The notes: generated by a model not told the origin, from the letters alone. Shown: positions 1 to 9,295, counted from the first letter of the stretch. The stretch: DNA of 64,000 bases from Antedon mediterranea (GCF_964355755.1 NC_092675.1:4560312-4624311), one strand, 5' to 3'. Program-made: numbers and translations.

Positions 1-143
1 AACGCCGTATTAGGGCGTTATAACGCCGTATTAGGGCATTATAACGCCGTAATTAGGGCGTTATAACGCCCTAATTTAGGGCGTTATAACGCCCTAAATA
101 CGGCCTTATAACGCCCTAAATACGGCCTTATAACGCCCTAAAT
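1..143. repeat. Tandem hairpin repeat, ~22-bp unit, with TTAGGG
   Basis: Six units of 21-23 bp plus a partial seventh begin at 1, 22, 43, 65, 88, 110 and 132. Each starts AACGCC and is a near-palindrome; the unit at 65-87 folds as AACGCCCTAA against TTAGGGCGTT. The TTAGGG/CCCTAA words resemble the metazoan telomere repeat, but the period and the intervening sequence differ, so this is not a telomere. The repeat may extend left beyond the window. Confidence 0.85.
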
Positions 144-208
144 ATACAATCTGTTCACACGTACATGCGCATGCGTAGTACATCAACAAACCCAGAGCCA
201 CAAAGCCA

Positions 209-246
209 CAACCGAAAGGTTGGTGGTTCAAGCCCACCCAGAAACG
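209..246 (+). pseudogene. 5'-truncated tRNA-Asn, left edge of array
   Basis: Only the 3' half survives, from the anticodon stem 3' strand through the T arm; the acceptor end reads CAGAAAC. The D arm and anticodon loop are replaced by unrelated sequence, so it cannot make a tRNA. It marks the left boundary of the array. Confidence 0.85.
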
Positions 247-325
247 ATATGGAATTACTCAATTTTTATTTTATTTTATATAAAAATTTCGCAAATTCCA
301 AACAATAAAACATTGTAACCAATAT

Positions 326-331
326 GTCTCT

Positions 332-392
<61 letters not shown>

Positions 393-399
393 AGAAACG
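326..399 (+). tRNA. tRNA-Asn(GTT) copy 1
   Basis: G70A and G71A; the latter unpairs C3 in the acceptor stem. No T4 run directly downstream. Confidence 0.85.
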
Positions 400-478
400 A
401 TGTGGATTTACTCAATTTCTATTTTATTTTTTATAACAATTTAACAAATTCCAAACAATAAAACATTGTAACCAATAT

Positions 479-494
479 GTCTCTGTGGCACAAC

Positions 495-545
<51 letters not shown>

Positions 546-552
546 AGGGACG
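479..552 (+). tRNA. tRNA-Asn(GTT) copy 2
   Basis: G12A in the D stem and T16C. No T4 run directly downstream. Confidence 0.82.
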
Positions 553-631
553 GTATGCTGTTAATCAATTTCGATTATATTTTTTATAAAAATTTCACAA
601 ATTCTAAACAATAAAACAATCTAACCAGTAT

Positions 632-650
632 GTCTCTGTGGCGCAATCGC

Positions 651-695
<45 letters not shown>

Positions 696-705
696 TCCAG
701 GAACG
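632..705 (+). tRNA. tRNA-Asn(GTT) copy 3
   Basis: G19C removes a conserved D-loop G. Also C65T (wobble) and G71A (acceptor mismatch). Confidence 0.78.
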
Positions 706-784
706 ATATGATTTTACACAATTTCTATTTTATTTATTATAAAAATTTCAAAAATTCCAAACAATAAAACAATCTAAACAGTAT

Positions 785-794
785 GTCTCTGTGA

Positions 795-843
<49 letters not shown>

Positions 844-858
844 ATCCACCCAGGGACG
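785..858 (+). tRNA. tRNA-Asn(GTT) copy 4
   Basis: G10A in the D stem; T loop is TTCAAAT (G60A, C61T), a common eukaryotic form. Confidence 0.83.
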
Positions 859-937
859 ATATGCTTTTAATCAATTTCTAATTTATTTTTTATAAAAATT
901 TCAAAAATTCCAAACAATAAAACAATCTAACCAGTAT

Positions 938-943
938 GTCTCT

Positions 944-1004
<61 letters not shown>

Positions 1005-1011
1005 AGGGACG
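938..1011 (+). tRNA. tRNA-Asn(GTT) copy 5
   Basis: Identical to consensus. The usual T4 terminator is mutated to TCTT. Confidence 0.92.
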
Positions 1012-1091
1012 ATATGATCTTACACAATTTCTATTTTATTTTTAATAAAAATTTCAAAAATTCCAAAAAAATAAAACAATCTAACCAGTAT

Positions 1092-1097
1092 GCCTCT

Positions 1098-1130
<33 letters not shown>

Positions 1131-1165
1131 ACGAAAGGTTGGTGGTTCAAATCCACCCTGGGACG
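1092..1165 (+). pseudogene. Degenerate tRNA-Asn copy 6
   Basis: Five substitutions: T2C, C40A (breaks the last anticodon-stem pair), G60A, C61T and A68T. Acceptor pairs 2-72 and 6-68 are both lost. Probably non-functional; among the most decayed copies and near the array edge. Confidence 0.7.
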
Positions 1166-1244
1166 ATATGATTTTACACAATTTTTATTTTATTTTTTAT
1201 AAAAATTTTAAATATTCCAAACAATAAAACAATCTAATCAGTAT

Positions 1245-1250
1245 GTCTCT

Positions 1251-1311
<61 letters not shown>

Positions 1312-1318
1312 AGGGACG
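1245..1318 (+). tRNA. tRNA-Asn(GTT) copy 7
   Basis: Identical to consensus, T4 terminator present. About the start of the block repeated 4624 bp further on. Confidence 0.95.
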
Positions 1319-1397
1319 ATATGATTTTACACAATTTCTATTTTATTTTTTATAAAAAGTTCAAAAATTCCAAACAATAAAACAATCTAATCAGTAT

Positions 1398-1403
1398 GTC
1401 TCT

Positions 1404-1464
<61 letters not shown>

Positions 1465-1471
1465 AGGGACG
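1398..1471 (+). tRNA. tRNA-Asn(GTT) copy 8
   Basis: Identical to consensus, T4 terminator present. Confidence 0.95.
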
Positions 1472-1550
1472 ATATGATTTTACACAATTTCTATTTCATT
1501 TTTTATAAAAATTTCAAAAATTCAAAACAATAAAACATTCTAATCAGTAT

Positions 1551-1566
1551 GTCTCTGTGGCGCAAG

Positions 1567-1617
<51 letters not shown>

Positions 1618-1624
1618 AGGGACG
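1551..1624 (+). tRNA. tRNA-Asn(GTT) copy 9
   Basis: T16G in the D loop; same allele as copies 26 and 39. Confidence 0.9.
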
Positions 1625-1703
1625 ATATGATTTTACTCAATTTCTATTTTATCTTGTATAAAATTTTCACAAATTCAAAACAATAAAACATTCTAACCAG
1701 TAT

Positions 1704-1719
1704 GTCTCTGTGGCGCAAC

Positions 1720-1765
<46 letters not shown>

Positions 1766-1777
1766 AACCCAGGGACG
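1704..1777 (+). tRNA. tRNA-Asn(GTT) copy 10
   Basis: T16C, and C63A mispairs with G53 in the T stem; same allele as copies 27 and 40. Confidence 0.85.
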
Positions 1778-1856
1778 ATATGATTTTACTCAATTTCTAT
1801 TTTATCTTGTATAACATTTTCACAAATTCAAAACAATAAAACATTCTAACCAGTAT

Positions 1857-1872
1857 GTCTCTGAGGCGCAAC

Positions 1873-1923
<51 letters not shown>

Positions 1924-1930
1924 AGGGACG
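1857..1930 (+). tRNA. tRNA-Asn(GTT) copy 11
   Basis: T8A changes the near-universal T8 needed for the 8-14 tertiary pair; also T16C. Downstream GGAATTA lacks T4. Doubtful function. Confidence 0.75.
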
Positions 1931-2012
1931 ATATGGAATTACTCAATTTTTATTTATTTTTTATAACAATTTCACAAATTCCAAACAATAAAACAATCAA
2001 AACCTATAATAT

Positions 2013-2018
2013 GTCTCT

Positions 2019-2079
<61 letters not shown>

Positions 2080-2086
2080 AGGGACG
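2013..2086 (+). tRNA. tRNA-Asn(GTT) copy 12
   Basis: Identical to consensus; the preceding spacer is about 3 bp longer than usual. Confidence 0.95.
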
Positions 2087-2171
2087 ATATGATTTTACTC
2101 CATTTCTATTTTATCTTGTATAGGCCTAAAAATTTGACAAATTCCAAACAATAAAATATTCTAACCTATAT

Positions 2172-2249
2172 GTCTCTGTGGCGCAATCGGTTAGCGCGTT
2201 CGGCTGGCTGTTAACCGAAAGGTTGGTGGTTTAAGCCCACCCAGGGACG
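2172..2249 (+). pseudogene. tRNA-Asn copy 13 with GGCT duplication in anticodon arm
   Basis: A 4-bp GGCT duplication expands the anticodon loop from 7 to 11 nt, and C57T destroys the invariant C of the T loop and B-box. Unlikely to be transcribed or folded normally. The same double mutant recurs at copies 30 and 43. Confidence 0.85.
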
Positions 2250-2328
2250 ATATAATTTTACTCAATTTCTATTTTATTTTTTATAAAAATTTCACAAATT
2301 CCAAACAATAAAACAATCTAACCAGTAT

Positions 2329-2334
2329 GTCTCT

Positions 2335-2395
<61 letters not shown>

Positions 2396-2402
2396 AGGGA
2401 CG
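2329..2402 (+). tRNA. tRNA-Asn(GTT) copy 14
   Basis: Identical to consensus, T4 terminator present. Confidence 0.95.
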
Positions 2403-2482
2403 ATATGATTTTACACAATTTCTATTTTATTTTTTATAAAAAATTTCATAAATTCCAAACAATAAAACAATCTAACCAGTAT

Positions 2483-2488
2483 GTCTCT

Positions 2489-2549
<61 letters not shown>

Positions 2550-2556
2550 AGGGACG
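2483..2556 (+). tRNA. tRNA-Asn(GTT) copy 15
   Basis: Identical to consensus; terminator mutated to TCTT, as in copies 32 and 45. Confidence 0.92.
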
Positions 2557-2635
2557 ATATGATCTTACACAATTTCTATTTTATTTATTATAACAATTTC
2601 AAAAATTCCAAACAATAAAACAATCTAACCAGTAT

Positions 2636-2641
2636 GTCTTT

Positions 2642-2702
<61 letters not shown>

Positions 2703-2709
2703 AGGGACG
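2636..2709 (+). tRNA. tRNA-Asn(GTT) copy 16
   Basis: C5T, a tolerated T-G wobble in the acceptor stem. Confidence 0.92.
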
Positions 2710-2788
2710 ATATAATTTTACACAATTTCTATTTTATATTTTATAAAAATTTCACAAATTCCAAACAATAAAACAATCTAACCAGTAT

Positions 2789-2862
2789 GTCTCTGTGGCG
2801 CAATCGGTTAGCGCGTTCGGATGTTAACCGAAAGGTTGGTGGTTCAAATCCACCCAGGGACG
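2789..2862 (+). tRNA. tRNA-Asn(GTT) copy 17
   Basis: C33A at the first anticodon-loop base; T loop TTCAAAT (G60A, C61T). Confidence 0.85.
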
Positions 2863-2941
2863 ATATGCTTTTAATCAATTTCTAATTTATTTTTTATAAA
2901 AATTTCAAAAATTCCAAACAATAAAACAATCTAACCAATAT

Positions 2942-2947
2942 GTCTCT

Positions 2948-2993
<46 letters not shown>

Positions 2994-3015
2994 TGTTCAA
3001 GCCCACCCAGGGACG
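2942..3015 (+). tRNA. tRNA-Asn(GTT) copy 18
   Basis: G53T breaks one T-stem pair; allele shared with copies 23, 48 and 53. Confidence 0.83.
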
Positions 3016-3092
3016 ATATGATTTTACTCAATTTCTATTTAATTTTTCATAAAATTTCACAATTCCAACCCATAAAATATTCTAACCTATAT

Positions 3093-3125
3093 GTCTCTGT
3101 GGCGCAATCGGTTAGCGCGTTCTGG

Positions 3126-3156
<31 letters not shown>

Positions 3157-3166
3157 ACAAGGGACT
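3093..3166 (+). pseudogene. Degenerate tRNA-Asn copy 19 (TTCTGG lineage)
   Basis: G31T breaks the anticodon stem, C33G alters the loop, C65A breaks the T stem, C67A breaks the acceptor base pair, and the discriminator is T. The T4 run is displaced to about +12. The same set recurs in copies 24, 49 and 54, so it was copied as a pseudogene. Confidence 0.82.
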
Positions 3167-3250
3167 ATACCGTATGGTTTTAATCAATTTCTATTTTATT
3201 TTTTATAAAAATTTCACAAATTCCAAACAATAAAACATTGTAACCAGTAT

Positions 3251-3256
3251 GTCTCT

Positions 3257-3312
<56 letters not shown>

Positions 3313-3324
3313 AACCCAGGGACG
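3251..3324 (+). tRNA. tRNA-Asn(GTT) copy 20
   Basis: C63A mismatch in the T stem only. Confidence 0.87.
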
Positions 3325-3403
3325 ATATGATTTTACTCAATTTCTATTTTATCTTGTATAAAATTTTCACAAATTCAAAACAATAAAACATTCTAACCAG
3401 TAT

Positions 3404-3419
3404 GTCTCTGAGGCGCAAC

Positions 3420-3470
<51 letters not shown>

Positions 3471-3477
3471 AGGGACG
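3404..3477 (+). tRNA. tRNA-Asn(GTT) copy 21
   Basis: T8A and T16C, as in copy 11, but with a normal T4 terminator. Confidence 0.77.
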
Positions 3478-3556
3478 ATATGATTTTACACAATTTCTAT
3501 TTTATTTTTTATAAAAAGTTCAAAATTTCCAAACAATAAAACAATCTAACCAGTAT

Positions 3557-3562
3557 GTCTCT

Positions 3563-3620
<58 letters not shown>

Positions 3621-3630
3621 TCCAGGAACG
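3557..3630 (+). tRNA. tRNA-Asn(GTT) copy 22
   Basis: C65T wobble in the T stem, G71A mismatch in the acceptor stem. Confidence 0.83.
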
Positions 3631-3709
3631 ATAGGATTTTACACAATTTCTATTTTATTTTTTATAAAAATTTCACAAATTCCAAACAATAAAACAATCT
3701 AACCAATAT

Positions 3710-3715
3710 GTCTCT

Positions 3716-3761
<46 letters not shown>

Positions 3762-3783
3762 TGTTCAAGCCCACCCAGGGACG
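3710..3783 (+). tRNA. tRNA-Asn(GTT) copy 23
   Basis: G53T; repeats copy 18 at an offset of 768 bp. Confidence 0.83.
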
Positions 3784-3860
3784 ATATGATTTTACTCAAT
3801 TTCTATTTAATTTTTCATAAAATTTCACAATTCCAACCCATAAAATATTCTAACCTATAT

Positions 3861-3893
3861 GTCTCTGTGGCGCAATCGGTTAGCGCGTTCTGG

Positions 3894-3924
<31 letters not shown>

Positions 3925-3934
3925 ACAAGGGACT
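3861..3934 (+). pseudogene. Degenerate tRNA-Asn copy 24 (TTCTGG lineage)
   Basis: Carries the five changes of copy 19 (G31T, C33G, C65A, C67A, discriminator T), 768 bp downstream of it. Confidence 0.82.
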
Positions 3935-4018
3935 ATACCGTATGGTTTTAATCAATTTCTATTTTATTTTTTATAAAAATTTCACAAATTCCAAACAATA
4001 AAACATTGTAACCAGTAT

Positions 4019-4024
4019 GTCTCT

Positions 4025-4085
<61 letters not shown>

Positions 4086-4092
4086 AGGGACG
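4019..4092 (+). tRNA. tRNA-Asn(GTT) copy 25
   Basis: Identical to consensus; start of a block related to copies 8-17 at an offset of 2621 bp. Confidence 0.95.
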
Positions 4093-4171
4093 ATATGATT
4101 TTACACAATTTCTATTTCATTTTTTATAAAAATTTCAAAAATTCAAAACAATAAAACATTCTAACCAGTAT

Positions 4172-4187
4172 GTCTCTGTGGCGCAAG

Positions 4188-4238
<51 letters not shown>

Positions 4239-4245
4239 AGGGACG
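4172..4245 (+). tRNA. tRNA-Asn(GTT) copy 26
   Basis: T16G in the D loop. Confidence 0.9.
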
Positions 4246-4324
4246 ATATGATTTTACTCAATTTCTATTTTATCTTGTATAAAATTTTCACAAATTCAAA
4301 ACAATAAAATATTCTAACCAGTAT

Positions 4325-4340
4325 GTCTCTGTGGCGCAAC

Positions 4341-4386
<46 letters not shown>

Positions 4387-4398
4387 AACCCAGGGACG
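4325..4398 (+). tRNA. tRNA-Asn(GTT) copy 27
   Basis: T16C and C63A. Confidence 0.85.
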
Positions 4399-4477
4399 AT
4401 ATGATTTTACTCAATTTCTATTTTATCTTGTATAACATTTTCACAAATTCAAAACAATAAAACATTCTAACCAGTAT

Positions 4478-4493
4478 GTCTCTGAGGCGCAAC

Positions 4494-4544
<51 letters not shown>

Positions 4545-4551
4545 AGGGACG
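4478..4551 (+). tRNA. tRNA-Asn(GTT) copy 28
   Basis: T8A, T16C; downstream GGAATTA without T4. Confidence 0.75.
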
Positions 4552-4633
4552 ATATGGAATTACTCAATTTTTATTTATTTTTTATAACAATTTCACAAAT
4601 TCCAAACAATAAAACAATCAAAACCTATAATAT

Positions 4634-4639
4634 GTCTCT

Positions 4640-4700
<61 letters not shown>

Positions 4701-4707
4701 AGGGACG
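4634..4707 (+). tRNA. tRNA-Asn(GTT) copy 29
   Basis: Identical to consensus. Confidence 0.95.
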
Positions 4708-4792
4708 ATATGATTTTACTCCATTTCTATTTTATCTTGTATAGGCCTAAAAATTTGACAAATTCCAAACAATAAAATATTCTAACCTATAT

Positions 4793-4870
4793 GTCTCTGT
4801 GGCGCAATCGGTTAGCGCGTTCGGCTGGCTGTTAACCGAAAGGTTGGTGGTTTAAGCCCACCCAGGGACG
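4793..4870 (+). pseudogene. tRNA-Asn copy 30 with GGCT duplication
   Basis: GGCT insertion in the anticodon arm plus C57T, as in copy 13. Confidence 0.85.
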
Positions 4871-4949
4871 ATATAATTTTACTCAATTTCTATTTTATTT
4901 TTTATAAAAATTTCACAAATTCCAAACAATAAAACAATCTAACCAGTAT

Positions 4950-4955
4950 GTCTCT

Positions 4956-5016
<61 letters not shown>

Positions 5017-5023
5017 AGGGACG
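4950..5023 (+). tRNA. tRNA-Asn(GTT) copy 31
   Basis: Identical to consensus. Confidence 0.95.
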
Positions 5024-5103
5024 ATATGATTTTACACAATTTCTATTTTATTTTTTATAAAAAATTTCATAAATTCCAAACAATAAAACAATCTAACCAG
5101 TAT

Positions 5104-5109
5104 GTCTCT

Positions 5110-5170
<61 letters not shown>

Positions 5171-5177
5171 AGGGACG
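5104..5177 (+). tRNA. tRNA-Asn(GTT) copy 32
   Basis: Identical to consensus; terminator mutated to TCTT. Confidence 0.92.
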
Positions 5178-5256
5178 ATATGATCTTACACAATTTCTAT
5201 TTTATTTATTATAACAATTTCAAAAATTCCAAACAATAAAACAATCTAACCAGTAT

Positions 5257-5262
5257 GTCTTT

Positions 5263-5323
<61 letters not shown>

Positions 5324-5330
5324 AGGGACG
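5257..5330 (+). tRNA. tRNA-Asn(GTT) copy 33
   Basis: C5T wobble. Confidence 0.92.
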
Positions 5331-5409
5331 ATATAATTTTACACAATTTCTATTTTATATTTTATAAAAATTTCACAAATTCCAAACAATAAAACAATCT
5401 AACCAGTAT

Positions 5410-5483
5410 GTCTCTGTGGCGCAATCGGTTAGCGCGTTCGGATGTTAACCGAAAGGTTGGTGGTTCAAATCCACCCAGGGACG
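5410..5483 (+). tRNA. tRNA-Asn(GTT) copy 34
   Basis: C33A, G60A, C61T, as in copy 17. Confidence 0.85.
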
Positions 5484-5562
5484 ATATGCTTTTAATCAAT
5501 TTCTAATTTATTTTTTATAAAAATTTCAAAAATTCCAAACAATAAAACAATCTAACCAATAT

Positions 5563-5568
5563 GTCTCT

Positions 5569-5629
<61 letters not shown>

Positions 5630-5636
5630 AGGGACG
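5563..5636 (+). tRNA. tRNA-Asn(GTT) copy 35
   Basis: Identical to consensus; T4 preceded by GC. Confidence 0.95.
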
Positions 5637-5715
5637 ATATGCTTTTACTCAATTTCTATTTAATTTTTCATAAAAATTTCACAAATTGCAAACAATAAAA
5701 CAATTTAATCAGTAT

Positions 5716-5721
5716 GTCTCT

Positions 5722-5782
<61 letters not shown>

Positions 5783-5789
5783 AGAGACG
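5716..5789 (+). tRNA. tRNA-Asn(GTT) copy 36
   Basis: G70A turns the T4-G70 wobble into a T-A pair, giving a fully Watson-Crick acceptor stem. Confidence 0.94.
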
Positions 5790-5868
5790 ATATGATTTTA
5801 CACAATTTTTATTTTATTTTTTATAAAAATTTTAAAAATTCCAAACAATAAAACAATCTAATCAGTAT

Positions 5869-5874
5869 GTCTCT

Positions 5875-5935
<61 letters not shown>

Positions 5936-5942
5936 AGGGACG
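5869..5942 (+). tRNA. tRNA-Asn(GTT) copy 37
   Basis: Identical to consensus; counterpart of copy 7 at +4624 bp. Confidence 0.95.
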
Positions 5943-6021
5943 ATATGATTTTACACAATTTCTATTTTATTTTTTATGAAAAGTTCAAAAATTCCAAACA
6001 ATAAAACAATCTAATCAGTAT

Positions 6022-6027
6022 GTCTCT

Positions 6028-6088
<61 letters not shown>

Positions 6089-6095
6089 AGGGACG
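6022..6095 (+). tRNA. tRNA-Asn(GTT) copy 38
   Basis: Identical to consensus. Confidence 0.95.
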
Positions 6096-6174
6096 ATATG
6101 ATTTTACACAATTTCTATTTCATTTTTTATAAAAATTTCAAACATTCAAAACAATAAAACATTCTAACCAGTAT

Positions 6175-6190
6175 GTCTCTGTGGCGCAAG

Positions 6191-6241
<51 letters not shown>

Positions 6242-6248
6242 AGGGACG
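6175..6248 (+). tRNA. tRNA-Asn(GTT) copy 39
   Basis: T16G in the D loop. Confidence 0.9.
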
Positions 6249-6327
6249 ATATGATTTTACTCAATTTCTATTTTATCTTGTATAAAATTTTCACAAATTC
6301 AAAACAATAAAACATTCTAACCAGTAT

Positions 6328-6343
6328 GTCTCTGTGGCGCAAC

Positions 6344-6389
<46 letters not shown>

Positions 6390-6401
6390 AACCCAGGGAC
6401 G
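6328..6401 (+). tRNA. tRNA-Asn(GTT) copy 40
   Basis: T16C and C63A. Confidence 0.85.
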
Positions 6402-6480
6402 ATATGATTTTACTCAATTTCTATTTTATCTTGTATAACATTTTCACAAATTCAAAACAATAAAACATTCTAACCAGTAT

Positions 6481-6496
6481 GTCTCTGAGGCGCAAC

Positions 6497-6547
<51 letters not shown>

Positions 6548-6554
6548 AGGGACG
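6481..6554 (+). tRNA. tRNA-Asn(GTT) copy 41
   Basis: T8A, T16C; no T4 directly downstream. Confidence 0.75.
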
Positions 6555-6636
6555 ATATGGAATTACTCAATTTTTATTTATTTTTTATAACAATTTCACA
6601 AATTCCAAACAATAAAACAATCAAAACCTATAATAT

Positions 6637-6655
6637 GTCTCTGTGGCGCAATCGC

Positions 6656-6703
<48 letters not shown>

Positions 6704-6710
6704 AGGGACG
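6637..6710 (+). tRNA. tRNA-Asn(GTT) copy 42
   Basis: G19C in the D loop, a private change relative to sister copies 12 and 29. Confidence 0.85.
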
Positions 6711-6795
6711 ATATGATTTTACTCCATTTCTATTTTATCTTGTATAGGCCTAAAAATTTGACAAATTCCAAACAATAAAATATTCTAACCTATAT

Positions 6796-6873
6796 GTCTC
6801 TGTGGCGCAATCGGTTAGCGCGTTCGGCTGGCTGTTAACCGAAAGGTTGGTGGTTTAAGCCCACCCAGGGACG
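6796..6873 (+). pseudogene. tRNA-Asn copy 43 with GGCT duplication
   Basis: GGCT insertion plus C57T; third occurrence of this double mutant. Confidence 0.85.
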
Positions 6874-6952
6874 ATATAATTTTACTCAATTTCTATTTTA
6901 TTTTTTATAAAAATTTCACAAATTCCAAACAATAAAACAATCTAACCAGTTA

Positions 6953-6958
6953 GTCTCT

Positions 6959-7019
<61 letters not shown>

Positions 7020-7026
7020 AGGGACG
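6953..7026 (+). tRNA. tRNA-Asn(GTT) copy 44
   Basis: Identical to consensus; the preceding bases are GTTA instead of GTAT. Confidence 0.94.
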
Positions 7027-7106
7027 ATATGATTTTACACAATTTCTATTTTATTTTTTATAAAAAATTTCATAAATTCCAAACAATAAAACAATCTAAC
7101 CAGTAT

Positions 7107-7112
7107 GTCTCT

Positions 7113-7173
<61 letters not shown>

Positions 7174-7180
7174 AGGGACG
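7107..7180 (+). tRNA. tRNA-Asn(GTT) copy 45
   Basis: Identical to consensus; terminator mutated to TCTT. Confidence 0.92.
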
Positions 7181-7259
7181 ATATGATCTTACACAATTTC
7201 TATTTTATTTATTATAACAATTTCAAAAATTCCAAACAATAAAACAATCTAACCAGTAT

Positions 7260-7265
7260 GTCTTT

Positions 7266-7326
<61 letters not shown>

Positions 7327-7333
7327 AGGGACG
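7260..7333 (+). tRNA. tRNA-Asn(GTT) copy 46
   Basis: C5T wobble. Confidence 0.92.
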
Positions 7334-7412
7334 ATATAATTTTACACAATTTCTATTTTATATTTTATAAAAATTTCACAAATTCCAAACAATAAAACAA
7401 TCTAACCAGTAT

Positions 7413-7445
7413 GTCTCTGTGGCGCAATCGGTTAGCGCGTTCGGA

Positions 7446-7479
<34 letters not shown>

Positions 7480-7486
7480 AGAAACG
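7413..7486 (+). tRNA. tRNA-Asn(GTT) copy 47 (apparent recombinant)
   Basis: 5' half has C33A like copies 17 and 34, but the 3' end (G70A, G71A and the GTGGATTTA flank) matches copies 1 and 71. Looks like a conversion or crossover product. Confidence 0.8.
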
Positions 7487-7565
7487 ATGTGGATTTACTC
7501 AATTTTTATTTTATTTTTTATAAAAATGTCACAAATTCCAAACAATAAAACAATCTAACCAATAT

Positions 7566-7571
7566 GTCTCT

Positions 7572-7617
<46 letters not shown>

Positions 7618-7639
7618 TGTTCAAGCCCACCCAGGGACG
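7566..7639 (+). tRNA. tRNA-Asn(GTT) copy 48
   Basis: G53T in the T stem. Confidence 0.83.
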
Positions 7640-7716
7640 ATATGATTTTACTCAATTTCTATTTAATTTTTCATAAAATTTCACAATTCCAACCCATAAA
7701 ATATTCTAACCTATAT

Positions 7717-7749
7717 CTCTCTGTGGCGCAATCGGTTAGCGCGTTCTGG

Positions 7750-7780
<31 letters not shown>

Positions 7781-7790
7781 ACAAGGGACT
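7717..7790 (+). pseudogene. Degenerate tRNA-Asn copy 49 (TTCTGG lineage)
   Basis: The five changes of copy 19 plus G1C, which also breaks the first acceptor pair. Confidence 0.85.
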
Positions 7791-7874
7791 ATACCGTATG
7801 GTTTTAATCAATTTCTATTTTATTTTTTATAAAAATTTCACAAATTCCAAACAATAAAACATTGTAACCAGTAT

Positions 7875-7880
7875 GTCTCT

Positions 7881-7936
<56 letters not shown>

Positions 7937-7948
7937 AACCCAGGGACG
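7875..7948 (+). tRNA. tRNA-Asn(GTT) copy 50
   Basis: C63A in the T stem. Confidence 0.87.
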
Positions 7949-8027
7949 ATATGATTTTACTCAATTTCTATTTTATCTTGTATAAAATTTTCACAAATTC
8001 AAAACAATAAAACATTCTAACCAGTAT

Positions 8028-8043
8028 GTCTCTGAGGCGCAAC

Positions 8044-8094
<51 letters not shown>

Positions 8095-8101
8095 AGGGAC
8101 G
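8028..8101 (+). tRNA. tRNA-Asn(GTT) copy 51
   Basis: T8A and T16C, normal terminator. Confidence 0.77.
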
Positions 8102-8180
8102 ATATGATTTTACACAATTTCTATTTTATTTTTTATAAAAAGTTCAAAATTTCCAAACTATAAAACAATCTAACCAGTAT

Positions 8181-8186
8181 GTCTCT

Positions 8187-8244
<58 letters not shown>

Positions 8245-8254
8245 TCCAGGAACG
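8181..8254 (+). tRNA. tRNA-Asn(GTT) copy 52
   Basis: C65T and G71A. Confidence 0.83.
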
Positions 8255-8333
8255 ATAGGATTTTACACAATTTCTATTTTATTTTTTATAAAAATTTCAC
8301 AAATTCCAAACAATAAAACAATCTAACCAATAT

Positions 8334-8339
8334 GTCTCT

Positions 8340-8385
<46 letters not shown>

Positions 8386-8407
8386 TGTTCAAGCCCACCC
8401 AGGGACG
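8334..8407 (+). tRNA. tRNA-Asn(GTT) copy 53
   Basis: G53T in the T stem. Confidence 0.83.
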
Positions 8408-8484
8408 ATATGATTTTACTCAATTTCTATTTAATTTTTCATAAAATTTCACAATTCCAACCCATAAAATATTCTAACCTATAT

Positions 8485-8517
8485 GTCTCTGTGGCGCAAT
8501 TGGTTAGCGCGTTCTGG

Positions 8518-8548
<31 letters not shown>

Positions 8549-8558
8549 AAAAGGGACT
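8485..8558 (+). pseudogene. Degenerate tRNA-Asn copy 54 (TTCTGG lineage)
   Basis: Changes of copy 19 plus C17T and C66A; T stem has two broken pairs. The lineage keeps accumulating hits. Confidence 0.86.
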
Positions 8559-8642
8559 ATACCGTATGGTTTTAATCAATTTCTATTTTATTTTTTATAA
8601 AAATTTTACAAATTCCAAACAATAAAACATTGTAACCAGTAT

Positions 8643-8648
8643 GTCTCT

Positions 8649-8704
<56 letters not shown>

Positions 8705-8716
8705 AACCCAGGGACG
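8643..8716 (+). tRNA. tRNA-Asn(GTT) copy 55
   Basis: C63A in the T stem. Confidence 0.87.
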
Positions 8717-8795
8717 ATATGATTTTACTCAATTTCTATTTTATCTTGTATAAAATTTTCACAAATTCAAAACAATAAAACATTCTAACCAGTAT

Positions 8796-8811
8796 GTCTC
8801 TGAGGCGCAAC

Positions 8812-8862
<51 letters not shown>

Positions 8863-8869
8863 AGGGACG
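8796..8869 (+). tRNA. tRNA-Asn(GTT) copy 56
   Basis: T8A and T16C, normal terminator. Confidence 0.77.
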
Positions 8870-8948
8870 ATATGATTTTACACAATTTCTATTTTATTTT
8901 TTATAAAAAGTTCAAAAATTCCAAACAATAAAACAATCTAACCAGTAT

Positions 8949-8954
8949 GTCTCT

Positions 8955-9012
<58 letters not shown>

Positions 9013-9022
9013 TCCAGGAACG
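8949..9022 (+). tRNA. tRNA-Asn(GTT) copy 57
   Basis: C65T and G71A. Confidence 0.83.
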
Positions 9023-9101
9023 ATAGGATTTTACACAATTTCTATTTTATTTTTTATAAAAATTTCACAAATTCCAAACAATAAAACAATCTAACCAATA
9101 T

Positions 9102-9107
9102 GTCTCT

Positions 9108-9168
<61 letters not shown>

Positions 9169-9175
9169 AGGGACG
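9102..9175 (+). tRNA. tRNA-Asn(GTT) copy 58
   Basis: Identical to consensus. Confidence 0.95.
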
Positions 9176-9254
9176 ATATAATTTTACACAATTTCTATTT
9201 TATTTTTTATAAAAATTTCACAAATTCCAAACAATAAAACATTCTAACCAGTAT

Positions 9255-9260
9255 GTCTCT

Positions 9261-9295
<35 letters not shown>

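Noticed and set aside
1-143. True telomere
   Set aside because: TTAGGG occurs once per ~22-bp palindromic unit, not as a pure hexamer tandem.
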